From the NCBI GenBank assembly GCA_038522945.1, contig JBCBJV010000016.1, forward strand, positions 1 to 64,000: a DNA stretch of 64,000 bases, written 5' to 3'. The position numbers and the translations under genes are program-made. The notes beneath the pieces were generated by a model, which was given only the letters and a program-made list of their open reading frames with translations, ran no database searches and was not told the origin of the DNA. The DNA is from MED-G105 sp038522945. Its GTDB lineage: Bacteria > Pseudomonadota > Alphaproteobacteria > Caulobacterales > Parvularculaceae. Below, in pieces: positions 7,676-15,959 of this stretch. Position 1 is the first letter of the stretch; every line of letters starts with the position of its first letter.

Positions 7676-10465
7676 ATGCCCCAACAAAAGGCGACAGAAA
7701 ACGACCGTCCGGTGCGGCTCTATCTTGTTGATGGCTCTGCCTACATTTTCCGGGCCTACCATGCATTGCCGCCCCTCACCCGCAAGTCCGACGGCCTACC
7801 GGTTGGGGCAGTCTCGGGGTTCTGCAATATGCTCTACAAGCTGCTGACCGACATGGGCGATGAACATGACCCGACACACCTCGCGGTCATTTTCGATTAC
7901 TCCTCCAAAACCTTCCGCAATGATCTCTACAAAGAGTATAAGGCAAACCGTCCAGAGCCTCCGGAAGATCTGGTGCCGCAGTTTTCCCTGGTGCGTGATG
8001 CAACGCGCGCGTTCAATGTGCCGTGCATCGAGATGGAAGGCTTTGAGGCAGACGACTTGATCGCCAGCTACGCCCTTGAGACCGAACGCCAGGGCGGCGA
8101 ATGCGTAATTATCTCGTCCGATAAGGATCTGATGCAGCTCGTCACCGACAAAGTGACCATGTTCGACACCATGAAGAACAAAGCGATCGGCCGAGCAGAG
8201 GTGATTGAAAAATTCGGTGTGCCCCCCGAGAAAGTCATCGACGTTCAAGCCCTCGCCGGGGATAGCGTAGACAATGTGCCAGGCGTGCCGGGGATCGGGA
8301 TCAAGACCGCTGCCCAGCTCATCGAAGAATACGGCGATGTGGAATCGCTTCTTCAGCAGGCGGAAGGGATCAAGCAGAAAAAGCGTCGGGAGAATCTCAT
8401 TGAGTTTGCGGATGATGCCCGTATCTCGAGGGAACTGGTTACGCTCAAAACCGATGTGGCATTGCCGGAGCCAATCGACAGCCTCTCGCTGACGCCCATC
8501 GACAAGGACAAGCTTGTTGCCTTTTTCAAGGAGATGGAGTTCTCCACGATCACCCGGCGTGTCGAAGCGGACCTTGGCGGCGGCGCGGCGCCTGCTGAAG
8601 GAAAGCCAGTCGCCGAAGCAGACTACCGTCCCGTGTACGAAATCGACACCTTACGCAGCTGGATCGACAAAGCATACGAGCGGGGCGTGCTGGCTATTGA
8701 TACGGAGACGGATAGTCTCAATGCCATGGCGGCTAATCTGGTGGGAATTTGTCTTGCGACAGGTCCGGGAGAGGCTTGCTATGCCCCCGTCGGGCATGGA
8801 CGGCTCGACCGGAGCCTTGATCTCGGCGATGTGGATGAAGACATCAAAAAGCAGCTGCCGCTGGAAAAAGTCCTGAAAGTTCTAAAGCCCGCCCTTGAAG
8901 ACCCGGCACTTCTTAAGATTGGCCAGAACTTCAAATACGATAGAAATGTACTAGCCCGGTATGGGGTACACGTCTCACCGGTGGATGACACCATGTTGAT
9001 TTCCTACGCCCTTGACTGCGGTAAGGGTGGGCATGGCATGGACGAGCTTTCCAATCGCTGGCTGGCGCATCAGACAATCAAGTTTTCCGATATTGCTGGG
9101 ACCGGCAAGAAGCAAAAAACATTCGACCAGATTGCAATAACCGACGCGACGAAATACGCCGCGGAAGACGCAGATATCACTCTGCGGCTCTGGCAGGCGC
9201 TGAAACCCCGCCTTGCTCAAGACGGCAAAACCTCCGTCTACGAAACACTTGAACGGCCCATGATCGAGGTTATCGCTGACATGGAGCGCGCCGGTGTTCA
9301 CCTTGATCAGGCGGTCTTATCGCGCTTGTCGTCAGACTTTGCTCAGCGCATGGCCGCCCACGAAGCGGAAGCATATGAGCTTGCGGGGGAAGAGTTCAAT
9401 CTCGGCTCCCCAAAACAGATCTCAGAAATTCTGTTCGGCAAATTGGGCCTGCCCGGAGGAAAGAAAACCGCCAAAGGCGCCTGGTCCACCAAGGCTGAAA
9501 TTCTAGAAGAGCTTGCCGCCGAGGGTCATGACTTGCCGCGCGCTATATTAAACTGGCGGAGCCTTTCTAAGTTAAAAAGCACGTATACGGATGCCTTGCC
9601 GGAGGCGGTCAATAACGAGACCGGCCGCGTTCACACATCTTATTCGCTGGCCGCCACAACCACCGGCCGACTGGCTTCCAACGAACCGAATTTGCAGAAT
9701 ATTCCGATTCGTACCGAAGACGGACGAAAAATCCGTACAGCGTTCGTGCCGGAAAAGGGCAATGTGCTCATTTCAGCAGACTACAGCCAAATCGAGCTTC
9801 GCTTGCTGGCCCATATCGCGGACTTACCATCCATGAAGCAGGCCTTTGCGGATGGGATCGATATCCACGCCATGACCGCATCGGAAATGTTTGGTGTTCC
9901 AATCAAGGATATGGACCCCATGGTGCGCCGGCGAGCGAAAGCGATCAATTTCGGGATCATCTACGGCATCTCCGCTTTCGGGCTCGCCAACCAGCTTTCC
10001 ATTTCCCGTAGCGAAGCTAAGGAATATATCGACAACTACTTCAAAAAGTTTCCAGGCATTCGCGCGTATATGGACGATACCGTCGCCAGTGCCAAAGCGA
10101 CCGGGTTCGTTGAAACGATCTTTGGACGACGCACTTATGTGACGGCGATTAACGACAAGAATTTCGCAACACGCGGCTACGCGGAACGACAAGCCATTAA
10201 CGCGCCGATCCAGGGGGCGGCTGCGGATGTCATTCGCCGAGCGATGATCCGTATGCCATCCATGCTCAAAAAGAAAAAGCTCGGCGCTAAGATGCTCTTG
10301 CAAGTGCACGACGAACTCATTTTCGAGTTACCGAAGGAAGAGGCCGAAAAAACCTGCAAGGAAGTCAAAACCCTCATGGAAAGCGCCCACACGCCAGCAG
10401 TTAACTTAAGCGTGCCATTGGTGGTTGAAGCGCAAGCCGGTAAAAATTGGGGCGAGGCCCACTAG
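7676..10465 (+). CDS. polA: DNA polymerase I
   Basis: A 929-residue three-domain polymerase for Okazaki-fragment processing and repair. The N-terminal 5'-3' nuclease begins LYLVDGSAYIFRAYHALPP (about 12-30), with the helix-hairpin-helix text GVPGIGIKTAAQL near 205. The 3'-5' proofreading domain keeps its catalytic motif (IDTETDSL, about 340), so proofreading appears intact. The polymerase domain has motif A (SADYSQIELRLLAHI), motif B (RRRAKAINFGIIYG) and motif C (LLQVHDELIFE). Length is normal. AAGGA precedes the ATG at 7676. The stop is two bases from that of the convergent MotB-like gene. Confidence 0.98.
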   Translation: MPQQKATENDRPVRLYLVDGSAYIFRAYHALPPLTRKSDGLPVGAVSGFCNMLYKLLTDMGDEHDPTHLAVIFDYSSKTFRNDLYKEYKANRPEPPEDLVPQFSLVRDATRAFNVPCIEMEGFEADDLIASYALETERQGGECVIISSDKDLMQLVTDKVTMFDTMKNKAIGRAEVIEKFGVPPEKVIDVQALAGDSVDNVPGVPGIGIKTAAQLIEEYGDVESLLQQAEGIKQKKRRENLIEFADDARISRELVTLKTDVALPEPIDSLSLTPIDKDKLVAFFKEMEFSTITRRVEADLGGGAAPAEGKPVAEADYRPVYEIDTLRSWIDKAYERGVLAIDTETDSLNAMAANLVGICLATGPGEACYAPVGHGRLDRSLDLGDVDEDIKKQLPLEKVLKVLKPALEDPALLKIGQNFKYDRNVLARYGVHVSPVDDTMLISYALDCGKGGHGMDELSNRWLAHQTIKFSDIAGTGKKQKTFDQIAITDATKYAAEDADITLRLWQALKPRLAQDGKTSVYETLERPMIEVIADMERAGVHLDQAVLSRLSSDFAQRMAAHEAEAYELAGEEFNLGSPKQISEILFGKLGLPGGKKTAKGAWSTKAEILEELAAEGHDLPRAILNWRSLSKLKSTYTDALPEAVNNETGRVHTSYSLAATTTGRLASNEPNLQNIPIRTEDGRKIRTAFVPEKGNVLISADYSQIELRLLAHIADLPSMKQAFADGIDIHAMTASEMFGVPIKDMDPMVRRRAKAINFGIIYGISAFGLANQLSISRSEAKEYIDNYFKKFPGIRAYMDDTVASAKATGFVETIFGRRTYVTAINDKNFATRGYAERQAINAPIQGAAADVIRRAMIRMPSMLKKKKLGAKMLLQVHDELIFELPKEEAEKTCKEVKTLMESAHTPAVNLSVPLVVEAQAGKNWGEAH

Positions 10466-10467
10466 CA

Positions 10468-11361
10468 TTAAGGCCCCAAAATATCATCCGGCACCAACGG
10501 CGCGGCATCTTCCAACGTGATCTCGATACGCCGGTTGGCGGGAGCCAGTGGGTCCTCCGGATAGAGAGGGTCTGCATCACCTTTGGCGATCATCCCAGCA
10601 ATCCGGCTCGATGGAAAGCCCGCCTGCTCCATGATTTGGCGGGCGGCATTGGCACGAGCAGCGGTCAATGCAAATGGAGAATAGGTTCCGCTCCCTGAGG
10701 CATCGGCATGCCCTTCGATGTAAATACGATTAGGCAGCGGCTTTAAGGCTCGGGCGGTTTCTTCGAGCAAGGTTCGCGCAAGGGGGGTCGGCTCTTCCGC
10801 CCCCAGATCGAACATTGGTCGCCCCGCGGTATCCACCATCAGGACTTGCAAACCTTCAGGGGTCAGCGTCACGGTGATGGCATCGGCGCCGTCCCGCAGA
10901 ATCGGGTTTAACAGAATTGCTTTTTCAAGACGGTCTTTGGCGGTCGCATAAGCGCGCGCCAGCGCCCGCCGGTCCGAAGCCCCAGAACCGGTGCGAAGCC
11001 CCGTGCGCCCCTGCTCAGGGTTGGCATTCAGAGTTTCATTAAGGCCGATGCCGGTCGGTTGGACCGTCTCCAGAACCGAGCCCGGCTGGCGCACATCGGG
11101 CACACCCGTCAGTTTGACATCACCTGCATAGCGACGCTCTTCTGCCACCCCGAACGCATCACGCATGGAGCCGGCAACCACTTCCATTTTGACCCGATCC
11201 TGAATGCTATAAGAAACGATCAGCACGAAGTAGCACACCAAGATCGTCATAAGGTCTGCATACGTAACAAGCCAGCCACCAGCGATGCGCGGGCGGCGCT
11301 GCCTCATGGCATTGGCGCGGGTCGTCATCTCTTTTGCCAGTGCGTTTGGGAGCTCGGGCAT
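10468..11361 (-). CDS. motB: MotB-like ion-channel stator protein with OmpA peptidoglycan-binding domain
   Basis: A 297-residue protein with one N-terminal membrane helix (GGWLVTYADLMTILVCYF, about 28-45) that carries the proton/sodium-accepting aspartate in YADLMT. A linker is followed by a C-terminal OmpA/MotB domain (IYIEGHADASGSG, about 215, and NRRIEITLED near the end). The partner MotA-like gene ends 15 bp upstream. Together they form an ion-driven, wall-anchored motor unit. No other flagellar gene is in the window, so the pair may power a flagellum encoded elsewhere or another rotary device. Confidence 0.85.
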   Translation of the reverse strand: MPELPNALAKEMTTRANAMRQRRPRIAGGWLVTYADLMTILVCYFVLIVSYSIQDRVKMEVVAGSMRDAFGVAEERRYAGDVKLTGVPDVRQPGSVLETVQPTGIGLNETLNANPEQGRTGLRTGSGASDRRALARAYATAKDRLEKAILLNPILRDGADAITVTLTPEGLQVLMVDTAGRPMFDLGAEEPTPLARTLLEETARALKPLPNRIYIEGHADASGSGTYSPFALTAARANAARQIMEQAGFPSSRIAGMIAKGDADPLYPEDPLAPANRRIEITLEDAAPLVPDDILGP

Positions 11362-11376
11362 GACCGGTTCCCCTCG

Positions 11377-12153
11377 TCAGGCCGCCGCCGGATGAAATCC
11401 GCCGCGGGCCTTTTCCGGCAGGTAAACAATCAGCATATCCGTCATGGCATCCGGTGATCGCCGTTCCGCCACCTGACAAAGCCCGTCGATGATCAATGAG
11501 AGGTTTGTCTCTTGCGCGTCCAATTTCATCGCAAGCTTGTCGGCAATGGGAAGCGCTACCGCATAGGCGATCAAGGCCCCATAGAGGGTTGTCAATAGCG
11601 CGATAGCCATGGCTGGGCCGATCGTAGACGGATCATCCATCGTCCAGAGCATTTTGACGAGCCCAACGATCGTCCCGATCATCCCGAAGGCCGGTGCGGC
11701 TTCCCCAACCGCCCGGAAGATCCGCTCCCCGTCCACAAGCCGCTCGATCTCAAGCTCGCGCTCCCGGGAGAGCTGTAGCCTTAGATGGTCGGCAGGCACC
11801 CCATCGGCAATCATCTGTTTACCGCGCGCCAGGAACGGATCGGAAACGCCGGTGCGCTCAAGGCCAATGGGCCCGTGGCGGCGAGAGACGGCCGCCAGGC
11901 GACGCAGCTCTTCGATTAAGTCACGGGGCCGTTTGCGATGGTCGAAAAATGCGGTCCGCACCCCCACACCAAGAGCTGCCAGCACTTCATCGATGGGGAA
12001 GCGGAGGATCGTCGCCGAAATCGCCCCGCCCATCACGATCAGAAAACTCGGCGTGTTGAAGAAGACCGAAACCGCCCCGCTCATGGCAATAGCAAGGCCG
12101 ATCACCATCAGCCCGGCGGTCATTCCCCCAATCGTCGCAACATCAAAACGCAT
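11377..12153 (-). CDS. motA: MotA/PomA-like stator channel protein
   Basis: A 258-residue inner-membrane protein with four predicted helices: two near the N-terminus (about 7-50) and two after a cytoplasmic loop (FGMIGTIVGLVKML near 160 and ALLTTLYGALIAYAVALPIA near 190). The loop is basic and helical, as in MotA. The short length and the GTIVGLVKML text resemble the PomA/MotP branch, often sodium-driven; the ion is not provable from sequence. The gene is followed by motB in an operon. Confidence 0.85.
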   Translation of the reverse strand: MRFDVATIGGMTAGLMVIGLAIAMSGAVSVFFNTPSFLIVMGGAISATILRFPIDEVLAALGVGVRTAFFDHRKRPRDLIEELRRLAAVSRRHGPIGLERTGVSDPFLARGKQMIADGVPADHLRLQLSRERELEIERLVDGERIFRAVGEAAPAFGMIGTIVGLVKMLWTMDDPSTIGPAMAIALLTTLYGALIAYAVALPIADKLAMKLDAQETNLSLIIDGLCQVAERRSPDAMTDMLIVYLPEKARGGFHPAAA

Positions 12154-12495
12154 TTACAGGTCCCATCACTTGATCAGGGATCATAGTCGCTGCGGCGTAA
12201 AGCGAGCGCTTAAAGAATATCTAAAATGGAAAGGGTCTCGCTAAGGGCTTGGGCCTTAACGGTTGGTGACGGGCGGTTATCGGTGCATTCGATCTAGAAA
12301 TATGGTCCTTTAGTTCAGCTTTTGTTTCTGGCCAGGAGCGGACACTCACCTACGGTATCAGTTCAGTCTGATATGCGCGCAGAACCGGGAATTGGAAATT
12401 GGCTACCCTTGCGCATCATGGCCCTTTTCGGACACACATCGGGGCGTCAAAAGTGAGCAATAACCTGATCTTTCTGTCCGGCCTTAGCAGCGGAC
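12154..12495. other. Intergenic region upstream of motA, no gene seen
   Basis: About 340 bp between the motA start and the remnant RHS fragment. No protein-like frame, RNA gene or clear promoter is recognisable. The part nearest 12400-12495 continues the frame of the RHS remnant but has no similarity to the better RHS copy. Confidence 0.5.
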
Positions 12496-12749
12496 TCACC
12501 GGGTCGCCGCCGACGTAAGGATACATGTTCATGCCATCGCCATAGCCGATGGGGTCGGTCTAGAGGAAACGGCCAAGGTCGGCGCGATAGAAGCGGGCCT
12601 TGTAGTAGTGGGCGTTGACGCGTCCCCGCCAGACCTGACCGGTATAGCGGTAACGCCCGCCATTACTCGCGCCTTGACGGCCGAACGCGTCGTATGTGTT
12701 GACGCCCGTGACCGTCCCTGCATTGTCCGTACGGGCTACAATCGAGCCG
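12496..12749 (-). repeat. 254-bp direct repeat, RHS core copy A
   Basis: Aligns without gaps to 14275-14528 in the same orientation, with roughly 20 mismatches by eye (about 92% identity). Similarity ends abruptly on both sides: at the glycine-serine of GSIVARTD and at VGGDPV. Confidence 0.93.
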
Positions 12750-12877
12750 TTCGCCGGAATAATTGGGTCCCACCCCAATCATTCTGCCGGCTCACCATCG
12801 GCTACCTGGAACGTCCGGTCTGAGATGGAACCGCTTGAATAGAACACTAGCGGTTCGTCCGCGCCGGCCCTGTGGAC
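12496..12877 (-). pseudogene. Degraded RHS core fragment
   Basis: One minus-strand frame reads recognisable RHS core text: AGADEPLVFYSSG near 12830-12870, GSIVARTDNAGTVTG, RYRYTGQVWRGRVNAHYYKA and then TDPIGYGDGMNMYPYVGGDP. It is interrupted by two in-frame stops, TGA at 12779-12781 and TAG at 12560-12562. The second replaces the CAG (Gln) that is intact in the copy at 14275-14528. Beyond VGGDPV the similarity stops, so no toxin tail is recognisable. There is no start or upstream RHS gene. This is a decayed, displaced RHS C-terminal piece. Confidence 0.85.
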
Positions 12878-13005
12878 CTTTCCAGCGGCTGGTTCAACCT
12901 TTGCTACATGAAGGCTTCAACCGGATAGGCCCTCCGTCAAAGCAAATCTCATGGTCATATACAAAATTGCTGTGCTTTCGGGGCTTCGTCACCGTCAGCT
13001 GTGAT

Positions 13006-13494
13006 CTATGAGTTACCCTTCATTTCTCTTGGGACCATCACAGTCATTGCAGACGAAATCATATTCTCTGTATCGAGAGATAAGTGCCCGTCGTAATTAG
13101 GGTAGAGCTCCACGACGACGCTAGCAATCCTCTGCTTCGCTAATTGCACATCAATGCTTGCCTTTATACGAGAGCTCAAGAGTATGAACTGACCCTTCTG
13201 TTGGCCGCTAGTAATCTCAAATACGAAGTATTGACGATAAATTGGACGACGATCCTGTCCAAAATTTACAGGTCGTTCGAAGCTATCAATCAACTTTATA
13301 GTTTTTTTTTCGTGCCAGAATTCCGGATCTCCGTCTCCATCCAATAAAACAAATAATTCACCCATTTCTAAGAATTCTATTTCGTTCTCTGCTGAAGCCG
13401 CAGAAAAACACGCGGCTGCTAATACACTTACCATATAAGACACCGGCAGCCCTAGAGTCTTCGCTAAGAAGTTTACCATAAAAGAATTAGCCAT
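13006..13494 (-). CDS. Exported protein, candidate immunity protein for the RHS tail
   Basis: A 162-residue protein from ATG 13494. This start overlaps the stop of the preceding RHS tail by 8 bases (ATGGCTAA), a tight coupling typical of toxin/immunity pairs. The N-terminus has a signal-peptide-like segment (VSYMVSVLAAACFSAASA, about 17-34); a lipoprotein cleavage before the cysteine is possible but the lipobox is poor. The mature part contains MGELFVLLDGDGD and a basic/aromatic region. The stretch is visibly richer in A+T than its neighbours, consistent with transfer. No family is recognised. Function as immunity protein is inferred only from position; export would fit a toxin acting in the periplasm. 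Confidence 0.6.
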   Translation of the reverse strand: MANSFMVNFLAKTLGLPVSYMVSVLAAACFSAASAENEIEFLEMGELFVLLDGDGDPEFWHEKKTIKLIDSFERPVNFGQDRRPIYRQYFVFEITSGQQKGQFILLSSRIKASIDVQLAKQRIASVVVELYPNYDGHLSLDTENMISSAMTVMVPREMKGNS

Positions 13495-14099
13495 CGAACT
13501 CAAAGCACTTCAAATCAGTAACCGTCGCTCTTGGATTAGGAATTATGTACTCCGTCGCGTCTCCATCGTAAGGCCCGCCTCCGAGGTCTGGTCTCCAAGC
13601 TTGCTCACCTGCGATCGAGCCTTCATTTGAAGTACGATTTACAGCTCCCGTAATAAAGCCAAGCGCAGTCACGTTTCCTTGTGCGTAAAAAGTACCTGCG
13701 TTCCATGCTGGATAGACAGCTAGCGAGTTCCTCCAATTCGAAAATGTGGTCGGGTTTTGGTTCCCCCAGGATCTTCCGTACAAACGTGCGCTTTGGCCAT
13801 CATAAACTCGTTAAACCGGAATCTTAACTCTACCGAGACTGTTTTGGGCAATTTTAGTCGCAGAGAATCTCAGCAAAGCGCCGGGACCTGGCTTAATTCT
13901 CAAGGCTCGACTGCCCCCGCTAGATGATGCTATCGGCGCAAGCGAATTTCCATCCGCCACTGCGTCAGCATCAGTTGAGGCACAATCGACTTCTTTGTCG
14001 GGACCACCGTCACCTCCTGAGCCTCCGCCATCTGGACCTTCTCCTGGCCCGTAAAACCCAGCGAATGTAAGGTACACTCTAAATTGAGGCGCCTGACGC

Positions 14100-14199
14100 N
14101 NNNNNNNNNNNNNNNNNNNNNNNNNNNNNNNNNNNNNNNNNNNNNNNNNNNNNNNNNNNNNNNNNNNNNNNNNNNNNNNNNNNNNNNNNNNNNNNNNNN
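14100..14199. other. Assembly gap of 100 N
   Basis: Exactly 100 undetermined bases, the conventional scaffold gap size, inside the RHS linker region. The duplicated 254-bp RHS core on either side could explain why assembly failed here. True gap length and content are unknown. Confidence 0.97.
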
Positions 14200-14274
14200 T
14201 ACTTTTTTTGGGCCGCTTTCCAACGACAACAATCTCATCAACTTCGTCAGCCAAGCCCGTCGGATCGATCTTAT

Positions 14275-14528
14275 TCACCGGGTCGCCGCCGACGTAAGGA
14301 TACATATTCATGCCATCGCCATAGCCGATGGGGTCGGTCTGGAGGAAACGGCCGAGGTCGGCGCGGTAGAAGCGGGCCTTGTAGTAATGGGCATTAACCC
14401 GTCCCCGCCAGACCTGACCGGTATAGCGGTAGCGCCCGCCATTGCTTGCCCCTTGGCGGCCATAGGAATCGTAGGTGTTGACGCCCGTGACCGTCCCTGC
14501 ATTGTCCGTACGGGCTACAATCGAGCCG
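14275..14528 (-). repeat. 254-bp direct repeat, RHS core copy B
   Basis: Intact-frame partner of 12496-12749, same length and orientation. It lies in the better-preserved RHS module and keeps CAG where copy A has TAG. Confidence 0.93.
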
Positions 14529-14608
14529 CTACTGTTTTTGGTAAGAAAAGCGCCCGATCCCAACCGCAAGTGTCCGCCACCCAGGTATTTCTCGCCCCGA
14601 AGGCGCTT

Positions 14609-15547
14609 CTACCCCCAGGGTCCTGCCCGCACCCCCGACTGGCCAGCGGGCGGCACAGAAGGGCCACCGTAAGATGCGCTGGACCTCACACCGCTCATCC
14701 CGCTGCCACGCATTTCCATCAGCCGGTCGATCCGGTTTTGCGTTGCCGGGTGCGTCGAGAAGAGACTGTCGCGTCCTTCGCCAGACAGCGGATTAATGAT
14801 CATCAACTGGCCCGTTTCCGGGTGCATTTCTGCGGTCTCATTGGGGATCCGCGCGGCGCCGTTGGAGATCTTTGCAAGGGCTGACGCCAGCCATTCCGGA
14901 TGGCCGCAGATTTCGGCCCCCAGCTTGTCTGCCTCGTATTCGCGGCCCCGGCTGATCGCCATTTGCACGAGCCCCGCGGCCATGGGGGCAAGGATCATGA
15001 TCGCCAGCGCCCCGATGATCCCGCCGCCATTACGGTTCCCACCACCGAAAAACATCGCGAAATTTGCAAGGGTCGTGATCGCGCCAGCGATGGTCGCGGT
15101 GACCGTCATGGTAAGCGTGTCGCGATTTTTCACGTGCGCCAGCTCATGGGCCATCACACCGTCGACTTCCTGTTCGGTCAGCATCTTGAGAAGACCCGTG
15201 GTGGCGGCGACCGCTGCATTTTCCGGGTTCCGCCCTGTTGCGAAGGCATTCGGCTGAGGATTGTTGATCACGTAAATTTTGGGTCGAGGCAGACCGGCGC
15301 GCTCGGCCAGCGCAGCGGTGCTCGCCGCATAGCGGCGTACGAGCCCGGAGCTATGGGTCTCGTCGACTTCTTCAGCCTTGTACATCCGCAAGACAATCTT
15401 GTCAGCGTTCCAGTACGCAAAGAGGTTGGAGCCCGCCGCAAAGATAAGCGCGAGAATCATCCCGCCGGTTCCGCCCAGCATGAGCCCGATCGTGCCAAAC
15501 AGCGCCGTCAGGACCGCCAGCAGCATTCCGGTTCTTAGTGTATTCAT
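14609..15547 (-). CDS. htpX: Membrane zinc metalloprotease HtpX (M48)
   Basis: A 312-residue inner-membrane protease that degrades misfolded membrane proteins. Two N-terminal helices (LLAVLTALFGTIGLMLGG and GGMILALIFAAGSNLFAY) precede the cytoplasmic catalytic domain with the zinc motif HELAH (about 136) and the third ligand in YEADKLGAE (about 216); two more helices lie between. The start ATG 15547 is chosen because GAGGTAGG precedes it; an in-frame upstream extension to 15631 has no family similarity. Divergent from the DUF1674 gene; the orphan RHS module follows directly on the same strand. Confidence 0.96.
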   Translation of the reverse strand: MNTLRTGMLLAVLTALFGTIGLMLGGTGGMILALIFAAGSNLFAYWNADKIVLRMYKAEEVDETHSSGLVRRYAASTAALAERAGLPRPKIYVINNPQPNAFATGRNPENAAVAATTGLLKMLTEQEVDGVMAHELAHVKNRDTLTMTVTATIAGAITTLANFAMFFGGGNRNGGGIIGALAIMILAPMAAGLVQMAISRGREYEADKLGAEICGHPEWLASALAKISNGAARIPNETAEMHPETGQLMIINPLSGEGRDSLFSTHPATQNRIDRLMEMRGSGMSGVRSSASYGGPSVPPAGQSGVRAGPWG

Positions 15548-15663
15548 CGGTAAGCCTACCTCGTTCGTATTGTTTCTGTTCGATATATGATTTGCCGACC
15601 GGGCAGGTTCAATATGACACCCAATCATCACGGACTGACGTGCAACTCTTGAGCGACCTGAAA

Positions 15664-15891
15664 ATGACCGAGAAAGCCACAGATAACCAATCCTCCGTTC
15701 GGGACCGCCCGGACTGGGATCACCTGCCAGAAGCCGCCCAGAGAGCCCTTTTAGAGGCTGAAGAGCGTCGCCGCCGGGGTCAGCTGAACAAAGCCGCCGA
15801 AGGCGGCCCGGAGAGCGGCGGGCCTAGCGGAAAAGAGCCCACACGCTATGGCGACTGGGAGAAGGCGGGCCGCGCGATCGACTTTTCCTGA
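15664..15891 (+). CDS. DUF1674 protein, succinate dehydrogenase assembly factor 4 family
   Basis: A 75-residue soluble protein. The C-terminal motif EPTRYGDWEKAGRAIDFS is the signature of the SDHAF4/Sdh8 family, which binds flavinylated SdhA and protects it until SdhB joins. The N-terminal half is a charged helix (AAQRALLEAEERRRRGQL). ATG 15664 is the likely start. It lies 43 kb from the sdh genes of this window, next to htpX, so it is not in their operon. The role is inferred from eukaryotic homologues. Confidence 0.85.
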   Translation: MTEKATDNQSSVRDRPDWDHLPEAAQRALLEAEERRRRGQLNKAAEGGPESGGPSGKEPTRYGDWEKAGRAIDFS

Positions 15892-15900
15892 CCACGGGGG

Positions 15901-15959
15901 ATACACGCATAAGTCGCATATGTTGACTTTTTGTTCTCGATGAATACCTATGCGTGTAT
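15901..15959. promoter_or_regulatory. 11-bp inverted repeat around a putative promoter, abutting the nuclease start
   Basis: ATACACGCATA (15901-15911) and TATGCGTGTAT (15949-15959) are perfect inverted arms with a 37-bp spacer. The spacer holds TTGACT (15923-15928) and, 16 bp later, TACCTA (15945-15950). The right arm ends one base before the ATG at 15960. It may be an operator or an RNA hairpin that hides the start codon. Confidence 0.45.

Larger units (their letters stand above)
13487..14569 (-). pseudogene. Orphan RHS core with C-terminal toxin tail (internal stop, assembly gap)
   Basis: Begins near 14569, 40 bp after the htpX stop, with no full-length RHS gene and no clear start or ribosome binding site. 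The core is intact (GSIVARTDNAG, RYRYTGQVWRGRVNAHYYKA, FLQTDPIGYGDGMNMYPY, KIDPTGLADE). After the 100-N gap comes a Gly/Asp linker and a frame ending NSLGRVKIPV at TAA 13811-13813. The same frame continues as RVYDGQSARLYGRSWGNQNP to EYIIPNPRATV and stops at 13487-13489. This tail has the look of an RHS toxin domain, so the TAA is probably a nonsense mutation at the domain boundary. The frame across the gap is uncertain. The enzymatic class is not recognised. Confidence 0.7.

Noticed and set aside
12154..14608. Prophage or insertion sequence as source of the RHS region
   Set aside because: No integrase, transposase, terminal repeats or phage genes are seen; the duplication is confined to the RHS core.
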